From Evansella clarkii (GTDB lineage: Bacteria; Bacillota; Bacilli; Bacillales; Salisediminibacteriaceae): a DNA stretch of 64,000 nt. Positions 1 through 8,568 of this stretch are shown here, piece after piece. Below the pieces are notes generated by a model. It was not told the origin of the DNA. It did no database searches and saw only the letters and a program-made list of their open reading frames with translations. Where the stretch lies: NCBI RefSeq assembly GCF_002019695.1, contig NZ_KV917376.1:916369-980368 (forward strand). The letters are read 5' to 3'. Each line of letters starts with the position of its first letter. Position 1 is the stretch's first letter. Made by a program: the position numbers and the translations under genes.

Positions 1-305
1 TTCATGAGAAATTATTTTATTCTCATTACCTCGGCTCTAGTAAGATAATTTTTCCAAATGAAAATGCTGTAATTTATAAATACACAGTAACAAAATCAAA
101 AAAAATGAAATTAAGAGGACTCAACCAACAACAATGAGACCGGTCCTTAATTTTGTATGAAAATAATAGAGTCATTGAGTTTCATTCTCTCCCCAATATA
201 TTCCCCGTTATTCTAGCCCTCATTTCTTTCCTATACACTGTAGGCTCAGCAGTAAAAAGGAATGTTCAGCATCTGAACATTCCTTTAAAAAATCGCAGAG
301 CAAAA
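1..305. other. Left-edge non-coding stretch
   Basis: AT-rich sequence with no open frame that has a ribosome-binding site. The only structure I see is the inverted repeat just downstream of copA, listed separately. A gene ending further left would lie outside the window. Confidence 0.6.
256..286 (-). terminator. Rho-independent terminator of copA
   Basis: A perfect 14-bp inverted repeat with a 3-base loop (arms AAAGGAATGTTCAG and CTGAACATTCCTTT) lies about 20 bases past the copA stop, with a short T run on the minus strand. It is the obvious end of the copA transcript. Confidence 0.85.
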
Positions 306-2777
306 TTAAATTGTTTTAAATCTTCTTAAGCGCAGCGTATTTAATACTACCGACACAGAACTAAAGGCCATCGCTGCTCCGGCAAGCATCGGATTTAGCA
401 GAATCCCGAAGAACGGGTAGAGCATGCCTGCTGCCACAGGAATCAACACAATATTGTAGCCAAACGCCCAGCCAAGGTTCTGCCAGAGCATCCTCATCGT
501 TGATTTGGACAAGCGAAGTGCGGTAACCACACTCATAATATCGCCGCGCATTAACGTAATATTGGCGGTTTCCATCGCCACATCTGTCCCTGTTCCAATC
601 GCAATACCAACGTCAGCCTGCGCCAGAGCCGGGGCATCGTTAATTCCGTCGCCAACCATCGCGACAATCTTTCCTTCTTCCTGAAGTTGTTTAATTTCAT
701 TCGCTTTATCTTCCGGCATTACTTCAGCTATAAAACGGTCGACACCGGTTTCCCTCGCAATCGCCGCCGCTGTTTTATAGTGGTCGCCAGTGAGCATTAC
801 AACCTCCAGCCCCATCTTCTTCATTTCCTTAATAGCTCTAACAGAGTCCTTCTTAACTGTATCGGCAACAGCGATTACCCCTGCACATTCGCCGTCTATG
901 GCGATATACATCGGTGTTTTCCCATCATCAGCGAGCTGATCTGCCTGACGTACAGCTTCCAAAGTCTCAATGCCGTTTTCCTTCATCAGTTTCATGTTGC
1001 CAATCAATACTTCTTTATCCTCAACTATCGCTTTAATGCCCTGTCCTGTTACGGAATTAAATTCCCCTGGCTCGCTTAGTGAAAGGTTTCTGTCTTTTGC
1101 AGCCTGGACGATCGCTTCTCCAAGTGGATGCTCGGATACGGTTTCAACCGAAGCCGCTATTCTTAACAGTTCTTCTTCCTTCCAGCCGGACAGCACATTG
1201 ACATCTGTCAGCTGCGGCTTTCCTTCTGTTATTGTCCCTGTTTTATCAAGGACCACAATATTTGTTTTGTGTGCTTTCTCAAGGCTTTCAGCATCTTTTA
1301 TTAATACTCCGTTCTCCGCGCCTTTTTCCGTACCGACCATAATCGCTGTCGGTGTCGCCAGTCCTAAAGCACACGGGCAGGCGATGATCAGAACTGCGAT
1401 AAAGGTGGTTAATGAAAAAATAAGAGCCGGGTCTGGTCCGATAAAGTACCATACTACTGCAGCGATTAAGGCAATTATTACTACTGCAGGAACAAAGTAA
1501 GCCGATATTACGTCCACGATTCTCTGAATCGGAGCTTTTGAGCCCTGTGCTTCGTTAACCATCCTGATAATCTGCGCTAAAGCTGTTTCTTTTCCTACCT
1601 TTGTTGCCTTAAAAGTAAAGCTTCCCGTTTTATTAATCGTAGATCCGATGACCTCATCGTCAGCGGTTTTTTCTACAGGTATAGACTCTCCGGTAAGCAT
1701 TGATTCATCTACAGATGACTTTCCTTTAAGAACGACACCGTCTACCGGAATCCTTTCTCCAGGCCTTACAATAATTTCGTCGCCTTCTTTCACCTGGTCT
1801 ATTGGAATATCCATTTCCGTATTGTCACGGACAACCCGCGCTGTTTTTGCCTGCAGGCTCATCAGCTTCTTAATTGCTCCGGATGTCTGGCCTTTCGCTT
1901 TCGCTTCAAAGTAGCGCCCTAAAAGAATAAGGGTAGTAATTACCGTCGTTACATCATAATACAGCTGGTACGGGAATCCCATCGTTGTCAGCGTTTCCGG
2001 AAACAATGTCAATGCCCCGCTGTATACCCATGCGGAAGTAGTACCCATTGCCACAAGGACGTTCATATCTGCTGATTTGTTTTTCAGGACTTTGTAGCTG
2101 CTCTTATAAAAGCGCCAGCCTGGTACGAGCTGCACGTACGAAGTGAGCAGAAGCAGGAAGTACGGGTTGGCAAGAAAATCCGGCACCCATTCTCCCCAGC
2201 CAGGCATCATATGGGGGATACTGCCAATCAGGACGATACTTGTCACAACCGCACTGAAAGTAAAGTCTTTTTTCAATTTTGCCGTTTCCTTTTCCTGTTC
2301 GTCTTCCTGTTCGTCTTCCTGGTCGTCCGGCCCGCTTTCTTCCATTATCGATGCATCGTAGCCAATCTTTTTTATCCTGTCTATAACCGCCTGAGGGTCA
2401 AGGGTGCTGTTTCCTTTCACCTGCGCCTGGTTTGCGGCTAAGTTTACGTTCACGCTTTCTGTCCCTTCCACTTTCTGAATTGCTTTTTCGACCCTATTCA
2501 CACAGGAAGCACAAGTCATTCCTTTAACAGAAAAAAGATATTTATTCGCTGAATCATCATTCTGTACTTTCGCCTCGTAGCCGGTGTTGCTGATGGCCTC
2601 AACAATCTCATCCTTATTAGTGGCTGAAGGATCATACTCCACCTGTGCCTGGTTGGCCGCCAGGTTCACATTGACAGACCGTACGCCATCCACTTTTTCA
2701 ATCCCTTTCTCTACCCTTCTTACGCAGGAAGCGCAGGTCATTCCCTTTACCGAAAAAATCTGTTTATTTGATTCCAT
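306..2777 (-). CDS. copA: Copper-exporting P1B-type ATPase CopA
   Basis: Inner-membrane pump that exports Cu(I) from the cytoplasm using ATP. The 823-residue protein has two N-terminal heavy-metal-associated domains, each with a MTCASC site (C15/C18 and C89/C92). An acidic [12 protein letters not shown] linker (about 151-162) follows, then the TGES actuator motif near 362. The CPC metal-binding membrane motif is at 467-469, the phosphorylated aspartate is in DKTGT (D511), SEHPLG is near 548 and GDGINDAP is at 710-717. Length and domain order match Bacillus CopA. It is transcribed alone here: copZ lies 4.3 kb away, unlike the copZA operon of B. subtilis. A CsoR-type box lies in its promoter. 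CPC plus two HMA domains argues for Cu(I) or Ag(I) rather than zinc. Confidence 0.97.
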   Translation of the reverse strand: MESNKQIFSVKGMTCASCVRRVEKGIEKVDGVRSVNVNLAANQAQVEYDPSATNKDEIVEAISNTGYEAKVQNDDSANKYLFSVKGMTCASCVNRVEKAIQKVEGTESVNVNLAANQAQVKGNSTLDPQAVIDRIKKIGYDASIMEESGPDDQEDEQEDEQEKETAKLKKDFTFSAVVTSIVLIGSIPHMMPGWGEWVPDFLANPYFLLLLTSYVQLVPGWRFYKSSYKVLKNKSADMNVLVAMGTTSAWVYSGALTLFPETLTTMGFPYQLYYDVTTVITTLILLGRYFEAKAKGQTSGAIKKLMSLQAKTARVVRDNTEMDIPIDQVKEGDEIIVRPGERIPVDGVVLKGKSSVDESMLTGESIPVEKTADDEVIGSTINKTGSFTFKATKVGKETALAQIIRMVNEAQGSKAPIQRIVDVISAYFVPAVVIIALIAAVVWYFIGPDPALIFSLTTFIAVLIIACPCALGLATPTAIMVGTEKGAENGVLIKDAESLEKAHKTNIVVLDKTGTITEGKPQLTDVNVLSGWKEEELLRIAASVETVSEHPLGEAIVQAAKDRNLSLSEPGEFNSVTGQGIKAIVEDKEVLIGNMKLMKENGIETLEAVRQADQLADDGKTPMYIAIDGECAGVIAVADTVKKDSVRAIKEMKKMGLEVVMLTGDHYKTAAAIARETGVDRFIAEVMPEDKANEIKQLQEEGKIVAMVGDGINDAPALAQADVGIAIGTGTDVAMETANITLMRGDIMSVVTALRLSKSTMRMLWQNLGWAFGYNIVLIPVAAGMLYPFFGILLNPMLAGAAMAFSSVSVVLNTLRLRRFKTI

Positions 2778-2836
2778 CTTATACCCCTCCTTTTCGTGTC
2801 ATTTATCAACTGAATATCTTTGTATTTACTGACTTC

Positions 2837-2866
2837 ATTATACTATACCCCCACAGGGTATGTAAA
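2837..2866 (-). promoter_or_regulatory. copA promoter with CsoR-type operator
   Basis: On the minus strand a -10 (TATAAT, 2837-2842) and a -35 (TTTACA, 2861-2866) are 18 bases apart. The spacer is almost entirely the 17-base box ATACCCTGTGGGGGTAT (2845-2861), which matches the known CsoR operator pattern of B. subtilis copZA. Cu(I)-responsive derepression of copA is therefore likely. No csoR gene is in the window, so the regulator must be encoded elsewhere. Confidence 0.85.
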
Positions 2867-2936
2867 ATTAAATAGTGTATATTTCATGAACTTATAAAAT
2901 CAGCATTTTTCTTCCTTGAAAAAGAGTGAAAGAAGA

Positions 2937-2954
2937 CTGCCTGATTACAGGCAG
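2937..2954 (-). terminator. Probable terminator of the multicopper oxidase gene
   Basis: A perfect 7-bp hairpin (CTGCCTG, loop of 4, CAGGCAG) lies about 30 bases after the oxidase stop. A pyrimidine-rich but not pure T tail follows on the minus strand. Confidence 0.5.
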
Positions 2955-2986
2955 CCGTTCGTATTATTCCAGTTTTCCGTTTTAGG

Positions 2987-4633
2987 TTATTCTGGTTTAT
3001 TTGGAATATCAGGGTCTGGAGTGAAAAAAGGTTCATAATCTTTATACTTTATTTCAGCCACCATACCTCCGCTGGCATGGTGAAACTCGTGGCAGTGAAA
3101 CAGCCAGTTCCCCGAATTTTCAGCTTTAAAGACAATTTCATACTCCTCTCCTGGTCGCACATTTAACGTATCTTTTACAATTGGAGAGCCTTCGACAGGA
3201 TTGCCATCCTTTGCGGTCACAGTGAAAAATTCGCCATGTAAATGCATTGGGTGGTCATCATCCGTATCATTGGTGATGGTAAACTTTACGACATCCCCTT
3301 CTTCTACTTCATAAATTTCATGGTCCGGGAACTGCTTTCCGTTAATGGTAAATGTTTCTCCGCCGTCATCTGTCCCAAGAAGCATATCAAATTCCTTAGT
3401 TGGCTCGCCAATGTCCGTGTTAAGTTTTTCTCCATATACCGTAAAGTCAAAGAAGTTTGTGAAACTACCGCCAAGCTGTACTTCTTCCTCTTCATGTCCT
3501 TCATAAATTACCGGAATTACTGTATTAAGCCCTTCCTTATTTTCCTCAGCATATACTTCAATCCCCCACGCACCAGGGTTATCCATTTCAATTTCCACTT
3601 CGTAACGTTCTGCCGGCGCGATGCGGAATGCCATTTCACTTATCCATTCCGGTTCATTCACCGGCTGTCCATCGTAATGGGTAACTTTAAAAGAATGGCC
3701 TGGTATCTCTACAACTTGTGTAAACAGCCCTGCGTTCAAAAATCTTAATTTAACTTTATTTCCTTCTTCAACGTTGATTGCTTCAATCTCAGGTGAAGTT
3801 TTTCCATTAATAATCATCGTATCGTACATCAGGTTCATCATTTCTGTATGGCTTAAGTCGTCCATATCCATATCCCCGTGGTCCATGCCATTCATGTCTT
3901 CTTCGTTCATATTATCGTGATCCATATCTCCATGGTCTATACCATTCATGTCTTCTTCGTTGATATTATCGTGATCCATATCTCCATGGTCCATCCCATT
4001 CATGTCTTCTTCGTTCATATTACCGTGATCCATATTCCCATGGTCCATGTCATCCATATCCATCGAGGAAATTTCATGAATCACTATTGTTTCGTCTGTA
4101 TCGTAGTTTTCCTCCTCTGCAGGCTCTACAATAAAGACTCCGTAAAGCCCTTCGCCAACCTGGGTCGCCCCATCCTGATGGGAATGATACCAGTATGTAC
4201 CCGGTACATCTGCTTCATATTCATAAGTAAATTCCTCACCTGGCATAATAGCGTTTTGTGTGACCCCTGGCACCCCATCCATTTCATTGGGAACAGGGAA
4301 ACCATGCAAGTGTATAGCAGTCGGTATATCAAGGGAGTTTTTAACATTTAATACTACTGTGTCCCCTTCACTGACTCTTATTTCCTCCCCTGGCAAAGTG
4401 CCGTTATAAGTCCAGGCATTTCTTACAAGGTCTTCATTATAGGACCACTCCGTTTCCTGAACTTCAAGATTGAAGACTTGTTCCGATCCTTCCATTTGTT
4501 CTTCCTGGTTATTATTATTCTCCTGATCCGGCTGATTTTCTCCGGCAGTCTCCTCCGCTGTTTCAGCTGAACATCCGGCTGTAAATAATCCTAAAGCCAA
4601 TCCAGCAGTAATAAATGCTTTCTTTTTATTCAT
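2987..4633 (-). CDS. Multicopper oxidase lipoprotein
   Basis: Predicted laccase/CueO-like oxidase acting outside the membrane, probably oxidising Cu(I) or another reduced substrate with O2. Residues 1-21 form a lipoprotein signal (lipobox FTAGC, lipidated C21), followed by an acidic/Asn linker. All four copper motifs are present: HLHG at 108-111, YHSH near 149, HPMHLH at 461-466 and HCHxxxHxxxxM at 513-524. The type 1 ligands are thus H461, C514, H519 and M524. Between cupredoxin domains 1 and 2 lies a Met/His/Asp-rich insert (about 191-259) built from 18-residue repeats. The insert resembles in function the Met-rich loops of CueO and CopA-type oxidases, which bind Cu(I). It faces the divergent membrane-cupredoxin gene, supporting a copper-detoxification role. 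The substrate is inferred. Confidence 0.93.
   Translation of the reverse strand: MNKKKAFITAGLALGLFTAGCSAETAEETAGENQPDQENNNNQEEQMEGSEQVFNLEVQETEWSYNEDLVRNAWTYNGTLPGEEIRVSEGDTVVLNVKNSLDIPTAIHLHGFPVPNEMDGVPGVTQNAIMPGEEFTYEYEADVPGTYWYHSHQDGATQVGEGLYGVFIVEPAEEENYDTDETIVIHEISSMDMDDMDHGNMDHGNMNEEDMNGMDHGDMDHDNINEEDMNGIDHGDMDHDNMNEEDMNGMDHGDMDMDDLSHTEMMNLMYDTMIINGKTSPEIEAINVEEGNKVKLRFLNAGLFTQVVEIPGHSFKVTHYDGQPVNEPEWISEMAFRIAPAERYEVEIEMDNPGAWGIEVYAEENKEGLNTVIPVIYEGHEEEEVQLGGSFTNFFDFTVYGEKLNTDIGEPTKEFDMLLGTDDGGETFTINGKQFPDHEIYEVEEGDVVKFTITNDTDDDHPMHLHGEFFTVTAKDGNPVEGSPIVKDTLNVRPGEEYEIVFKAENSGNWLFHCHEFHHASGGMVAEIKYKDYEPFFTPDPDIPNKPE
3860..4018 (-). repeat. In-frame 54-bp tandem repeat in the oxidase gene
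   Basis: About three copies of a 54-bp unit encode MNEEDMNGMDHGDMDHDN at residues 206-223, 224-241 (two Met changed to Ile) and 242-258 (last copy slightly divergent). A shorter DMDHGN pair precedes them. Copy number could vary by slippage and so tune the number of Met/His/Asp ligands. Confidence 0.9.
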
Positions 4634-4962
4634 AACTATACCTCTCCTTATCTTAATAGTGGAAATCTAAGTACATTATGAACCCTGCTTATGAAGAAAC
4701 AATGAAGTAACTATGGAGTTCAAAAAGTTGTAATATTTGGATGAAAGGTGATTTAGCAGACATGTAAGGATAATTTCCAAAGTCTCTGAAAAAGAGCAGC
4801 ATCTTTTATTACCTTTTATCTGCTTTCTAATAAAGACACCAATACTCATTTTCTAAAGAAACATTTCACCCTTATCGTACAAGCTTATTGATTTTGTTAA
4901 AATCATTTAGTCATGGTCAGTCCTTCTTTTACATATTCTTGTTATAGAAAGGGGGGATAAAT
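4634..4962. promoter_or_regulatory. Divergent intergenic region, oxidase / membrane cupredoxin
   Basis: The 329-base gap must hold promoters for both divergent copper genes. I see no CsoR-type box in it. A strong ribosome-binding site (AAAGGGGGG, 4948-4956) precedes the TTG start of the plus-strand gene. No other structure is convincing. Confidence 0.5.
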
Positions 4963-5928
4963 TTGACACTTTTTATTTTCGTTATTTCAATTATCCTGGG
5001 GGTGTTGGTTGCCGCTTCCTTTTTTATATCTTATTCTAATAGAAAAGTTATACCAGCAATGACTGGTATGATGGGGGCTATGATAATTGGTATGGGTGTT
5101 GGATTAACAACAGGGGTTCTGTTTGGAGTTCTTTATCAGAATGATTTAATGTTAGCTACTATTCTTTCTATGTTCATTGGGATGACCACAGGAATTTTTG
5201 CCGGCCTGCCGAAAGGGCCCTTAGCCATACTTGATGGACTATTAGCTGGGTTAATGGGTGGCATGATGGGTGCCATGCTTGGAGTTATGGTTTCAGGCGC
5301 TGAAGGAATTTTACTTGTCAAAGTTCTTCTCCTGATCACTGCCTGCTCCACTTTTATCATTTTAATCCTCTTACATAGTAATTCTTCTAAAGAACGGCCG
5401 GTTACTACCAGCTGGATGTTAAAGCCTGTACTAACCTTCTGCTTGTTTCTCTTAGTATTTATAGGTGTGGGTTTAATTGATGTTTCCAATGACGATAAAG
5501 GCATGGTCCTCGGAGGGGATTCTGGCCATAACGAACAAAGCCAGAATGATGAGGAGGATGGACACAGAGCTGGGAAACAAACAAATCATATTGTCAAGGT
5601 GGTTATCCCAGGGTTAAGTTATAATCCTGAAATCCTCGAAATAGATAAAGCCCAGTCTGTAGAGTTACAGCTTATTAACCACGATAATGTGGAACATGAT
5701 TTAGAAGTACGTTATTTTCCTTTTAAATTGCTGAAGGAACCAGAGCATGTTAACGCTGAACATCACAACCCTGGTTTAGATAATAATTCACTACTACATC
5801 TCCACGCTCAGCCCCAAAGTACGGCTTCAATCAGCTTCATTCCTTTAAAAGAAGGGGTATACGAATTCTTTTGTACTCTTCCTGGCCACAGGGAAGCTGG
5901 CATGTCTGGTAAAATTAAAGTAAATTAA
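4963..5928 (+). CDS. Membrane protein with C-terminal cupredoxin domain
   Basis: A 321-residue protein that starts with TTG, six bases after AAAGGGGGG. Residues 1-175 form about five hydrophobic helices, several rich in Met and Gly (TGMMGAMIIGMG, LMGGMMGAMLGVMV). A charged linker (about 175-207) follows. The last ~115 residues form a plastocyanin-like domain with type 1 copper ligands H245 (VEHD), C304 and H309 (CTLPGH) and M314. It would hold a copper site outside the membrane. The Met-rich helices might pass or sense copper, which is inference. It is divergent from the multicopper oxidase, its probable partner. I do not recognise a named family for the full length. Confidence 0.85.
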   Translation: MTLFIFVISIILGVLVAASFFISYSNRKVIPAMTGMMGAMIIGMGVGLTTGVLFGVLYQNDLMLATILSMFIGMTTGIFAGLPKGPLAILDGLLAGLMGGMMGAMLGVMVSGAEGILLVKVLLLITACSTFIILILLHSNSSKERPVTTSWMLKPVLTFCLFLLVFIGVGLIDVSNDDKGMVLGGDSGHNEQSQNDEEDGHRAGKQTNHIVKVVIPGLSYNPEILEIDKAQSVELQLINHDNVEHDLEVRYFPFKLLKEPEHVNAEHHNPGLDNNSLLHLHAQPQSTASISFIPLKEGVYEFFCTLPGHREAGMSGKIKVN

Positions 5929-5941
5929 TTTGATTGAATGA

Positions 5942-5969
5942 GAACAACCAGCCACCAGGCTGGTTGTTC
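5942..5969. terminator. Shared hairpin between convergent genes
   Basis: A perfect 12-bp stem (GAACAACCAGCC and its complement, 4-base loop) lies between the convergent cupredoxin and siroheme-protein genes. T runs on either side are weak, so it is probably a modest bidirectional terminator. Confidence 0.65.
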
Positions 5970-5980
5970 CTTGTCTTGTA

Positions 5981-6607
5981 TTATATTTCTAACTCTTGCT
6001 TAATCTTATCAAAGCCATACCTTGATACAAATTTCGCCATTCTTTCACGCTTTCTCCCATTCTTCCTGTACACTTCCAGTACATTATCCACCAGCTCATA
6101 TAACTCCTCCGGTTCAAGGCCATCTTTTAAAAGGACGCCTGTTTGAGCGTCTTCTCCCACAGCTTTTCCTCCAATGTATAATTCATAATGTTCGTCCCTT
6201 TTAATAACTCCGATGTCATTTATTAATGGCTCACCGCAGGCGTTAGGACATCCGGTATACGCCGGACGCAGAGTAAAAGGGACTTCCTGTCCTGCGATTC
6301 TATCATTAAGTTCCTTCGCAACAGGCATTCCTTCAACTTCTGCTCCTTTACAGAAATTACACGTTCGCAGGCTTTTCACAACATTTCCGACCTTGTAGAC
6401 TGAGAATCCGGCTTTTTTTATTTCTTCCACTGTATTTTCAACTTTCTCTTCTTCAACCTTTATAATCAGCTGCTGGAAAGTTGTTAATTCCACTTCCGTA
6501 TCCTCTTTTAAATATGATCCGAGGGTTATCAGCTGTTGAGGAGTCAATTTAGCGCCAAATCCTATACCCCCGTTTACTGCTAATGGCACCATTTTTGGAC
6601 TGTTCAT
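5981..6607 (-). CDS. Stand-alone siroheme/Fe-S nitrite-sulfite reductase-like protein
   Basis: The 208 residues resemble one half of a nitrite/sulfite reductase: a ferredoxin-like half domain (about 1-75) followed by a cofactor domain with two cysteine pairs, C83xxC86 (RTCNFCKG) and C120xxxC124 (TGCPNACGEP). Normal sirohaem reductases are over 500 residues with CX5C plus CX3C. Here the first pair is CxxC and the second ferredoxin-like half is missing. Short proteins like this occur in Firmicutes, usually labelled nitrite reductase, with unproven function. Its promoter contains a CsoR/CstR-type box, so it probably responds to copper or to reactive sulfur species. A sulfur-redox role is inference. 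Confidence 0.75.
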   Translation of the reverse strand: MNSPKMVPLAVNGGIGFGAKLTPQQLITLGSYLKEDTEVELTTFQQLIIKVEEEKVENTVEEIKKAGFSVYKVGNVVKSLRTCNFCKGAEVEGMPVAKELNDRIAGQEVPFTLRPAYTGCPNACGEPLINDIGVIKRDEHYELYIGGKAVGEDAQTGVLLKDGLEPEELYELVDNVLEVYRKNGRKRERMAKFVSRYGFDKIKQELEI

Positions 6608-6649
6608 ATTCTCCCTCCAATTTCTTAGTATTTATTTGTTCTTCCGCTC

Positions 6650-6678
6650 ATCTTACTATACCCCCGCTAGGTATTCAA
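6650..6678 (-). promoter_or_regulatory. Promoter with CsoR/CstR-type box (siroheme protein)
   Basis: Minus-strand -35 TTGAAT (6673-6678) and -10 TAAGAT (6650-6655) are 17 bases apart. The box ATACCTAGCGGGGGTAT (6658-6674) fills the spacer, the same geometry as at copA. Confidence 0.75.
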
Positions 6679-6710
6679 CACACGTCTGCTGCAACATTAC
6701 TGAATAATTT

Positions 6711-6753
6711 AAAAAGAACTTTGCGAACTAAAGATAATTCGCAAGTTCTTTTT
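6711..6753 (-). terminator. Terminator of the copZ unit
   Basis: A 16-bp stem with one bulged base (AAAAAGAACTT(T)GCGAA against its complement, 10-base loop) has T runs on both strands. It lies downstream of copZ and the small DUF2933-like gene and also separates them from the divergent box region. Confidence 0.8.
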
Positions 6754-6876
6754 TCACCTATTGCAGCTTTTATTGAACGGGTTATTCTCACCAGCTATTT
6801 TGTGGAAATTAGCTGCTTTAACAGCAGGACTCTAAAACAGGATAATGGTATTATTTTAACAAGGAATCCACGGTAT

Positions 6877-7035
6877 TTAATGCGAATGTCCTCGGTGCAT
6901 AAACAAATGTAACAATGGGCAGATAAGTAATATCAATAATATCGGGCTTAAACTGCCGGCAATGACAAAGTACAATATTCCTACAACCAGGATTATACCT
7001 ATGCAGTAAACTAAAAAACGTTTAGAGCCTCCCAT
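6877..7035 (-). CDS. Small DUF2933-like membrane peptide
   Basis: A 52-residue reading frame (MGGSKRFLVYCIGIILVV...) has ribosome-binding site GGGGGA five bases before its ATG. It has one or two hydrophobic segments (about 7-26 and 29-41) and ends CPLLHLFMHRGHSH. The CPxxHLFMHxGH ending is typical of the DUF2933 small proteins often found beside copper genes in bacteria. It lies 44 bases downstream of copZ on the same strand and before their common terminator, so the two are probably one operon. The terminal Cys/His/Met cluster could bind metal; this has not been shown. Confidence 0.75.
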   Translation of the reverse strand: MGGSKRFLVYCIGIILVVGILYFVIAGSLSPILLILLICPLLHLFMHRGHSH

Positions 7036-7079
7036 GATAATCCCCCATTTTCTTTGTAATAAACTGGTGCTCAGCCTGT

Positions 7080-7292
7080 TTAGGGACTAACTATCTCATA
7101 CCCCAGGTCTTTAATTTTTCTACTCAGTGTTTCCACGTGAATTACTCCCTCTTCATAGTCAACAGTTACCTCTTTACCAGCTAAATCAACGTTTGCCCTC
7201 ATCACACCTTCAAGCTTCATTAATCCACCTTCTATTGAGGAAGCACAATGTCCACAGCTCATACCTTTAACCCTGATGTGAATCGTACTCAT
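7080..7292 (-). CDS. copZ: Copper chaperone CopZ
   Basis: A 70-residue single heavy-metal-associated domain with the GMSCGHC site at residues 10-16, carrying Cu(I) in the cytoplasm to CopA. Length and fold pattern match Bacillus CopZ. It is followed by the DUF2933-like gene rather than copA. I do not find a CsoR-type box directly upstream, so its control may differ from copA. Confidence 0.93.
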   Translation of the reverse strand: MSTIHIRVKGMSCGHCASSIEGGLMKLEGVMRANVDLAGKEVTVDYEEGVIHVETLSRKIKDLGYEIVSP

Positions 7293-7593
7293 ATTTATCT
7301 CACCTCTCGTCTTTTTCAGCTAACGTTCCTAATTTGAATATAGCAGCAATATCTGAAGAAAGTATGTAGGATGGCCGATCAGCGCAAAGTACACAGAATG
7401 TTAACAAATTAATAAAATCAATGAGTCAACTTCCAAATAATGGATTAAGTATAGGTTTGTATACGGCAAAGCGTGGTTTTGAATCAAACAAACGCACAAT
7501 AAAAAGGAGGTGTTCCCCTCCTTTTTTAGTTATTTTTAAGTTGTCTGTTGTTAATCTTCATCTCGCGTCTGCAAATTAACTCCACATTTAAAA
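7293..7593. other. Gap upstream of copZ
   Basis: About 300 bases carrying the copZ ribosome-binding site (GAGAGGTGAG) and the terminator of the NlpC-like gene. No CsoR-type box, no convincing -35/-10 pair and no further gene were found. Confidence 0.5.
7501..7526 (-). terminator. Terminator of the NlpC/P60-like gene
   Basis: AAAAAGGAGG, a 6-base loop and CCTCCTTTTT form a 10-bp stem with a T run on the minus strand, about 70 bases after the stop. Confidence 0.8.
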
Positions 7594-8568
7594 TTAATAT
7601 CTTTTAGCTCCAATATAACGGGGGCTCCAATAAGAATTATCCATTCTCGTAATGGTTACTCCCTGAGATGAGCTATTATGGATGAATGTTCCGTCTCCTA
7701 AATATATTCCAGCATGCGATGGACCTGCTTTATAGGTTTCAAAAAATACGACATCTCCTCTTTGTGGAGTCTGAACAGTAGTTCCTAACGGGTAATACTG
7801 ACTGTGGGTTCTTGGAAGAGAAACCCCGTTTTGTCTGAATACATAGGTGATAAACCCGCTGCTGTCCATACCTGAAGGGGTGGTACCTCCCCATACGTAC
7901 GGAGTACCGAGTAAATTTCTTGCATCTCTTATAAGCTTCTCAACATCATATGATCTGGATGAGGAAGCTTGTCCAGAAGAAATTGAAGTAGTTCGGCTTG
8001 ATGTCTGAGCATTGCCGCCACTTCCTCTTAAGGCTCCGAATGTCTGCGGGCCTGCTATACCGTCTACAGAAATTCCGGCACTTCTTTGAAATGAACGTAC
8101 TGCGTCAGCTGTAATGGAACCATAATACCCTGTTGATGTGTGGAAGGTAAAATGCCCTTTTTCTCTTAATGCTTCCTGAAGAGAAACAACATCATTTCCC
8201 CGGTCCCCGACTCTTAACGTTCGCGAAAAGTCACTTGCTGATGATGAATTCTGGCTGCTTGTTTGTACCTTTGACGTACTGCTGCCTGCCCCAAGCGCGC
8301 CTACTGTTTGTGGTCCCACAATACCATCAACGGTTATACCGGCACTCCGCTGGAACGATCGTACTGCATCTGCTGTGATGGAACCGAAAAATCCAGTGGA
8401 AGTATGAAAGGTGAAATGTCCTTTTTCCCGCAGTGCTTCCTGAAGTTCCACCACATCGCTGTGCCTCATCCCCTCCCGTAATGTCTGGTCTCCTAAAGCA
8501 GCATCAGTCACTTCAGGCAAAGCCAATAATGTACCCGCTAAAACAACACTCAAAACAGTTTTTTTCAT
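7594..8568 (-). CDS. Secreted NlpC/P60-family protein with two PG-binding domains, catalytic Cys replaced by Ser
   Basis: 324 residues: a signal peptide (about 1-23), two nearly identical peptidoglycan-binding type 1 repeats (about 33-93 and 119-181) joined by Ser-rich linkers, and a C-terminal NlpC/P60 domain (about 206-324). This architecture is that of a cell-wall D,L-endopeptidase. The motif normally read DCSGF is DSSGF here (235-239): the nucleophile position is Ser236, codon AGC where TGC is expected. The usual His (H286 in SHAGIY) is present and H297 follows. It may be an inactive wall-binding or regulatory pseudoenzyme, a serine-nucleophile variant, or a sequencing error. Monocistronic. 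Confidence 0.9.
   Translation of the reverse strand: MKKTVLSVVLAGTLLALPEVTDAALGDQTLREGMRHSDVVELQEALREKGHFTFHTSTGFFGSITADAVRSFQRSAGITVDGIVGPQTVGALGAGSSTSKVQTSSQNSSSASDFSRTLRVGDRGNDVVSLQEALREKGHFTFHTSTGYYGSITADAVRSFQRSAGISVDGIAGPQTFGALRGSGGNAQTSSRTTSISSGQASSSRSYDVEKLIRDARNLLGTPYVWGGTTPSGMDSSGFITYVFRQNGVSLPRTHSQYYPLGTTVQTPQRGDVVFFETYKAGPSHAGIYLGDGTFIHNSSSQGVTITRMDNSYWSPRYIGAKRY

Noticed and set aside
970-1500. 176-codon plus-strand frame inside copA
   Set aside because: It lies antisense to an intact, well-recognised copA frame, has no ribosome-binding site and a Ser/Ile-rich shadow composition.
3860-4018. CRISPR-like repeat in the oxidase gene
   Set aside because: The 54-bp units are in frame, contiguous and encode part of the oxidase.
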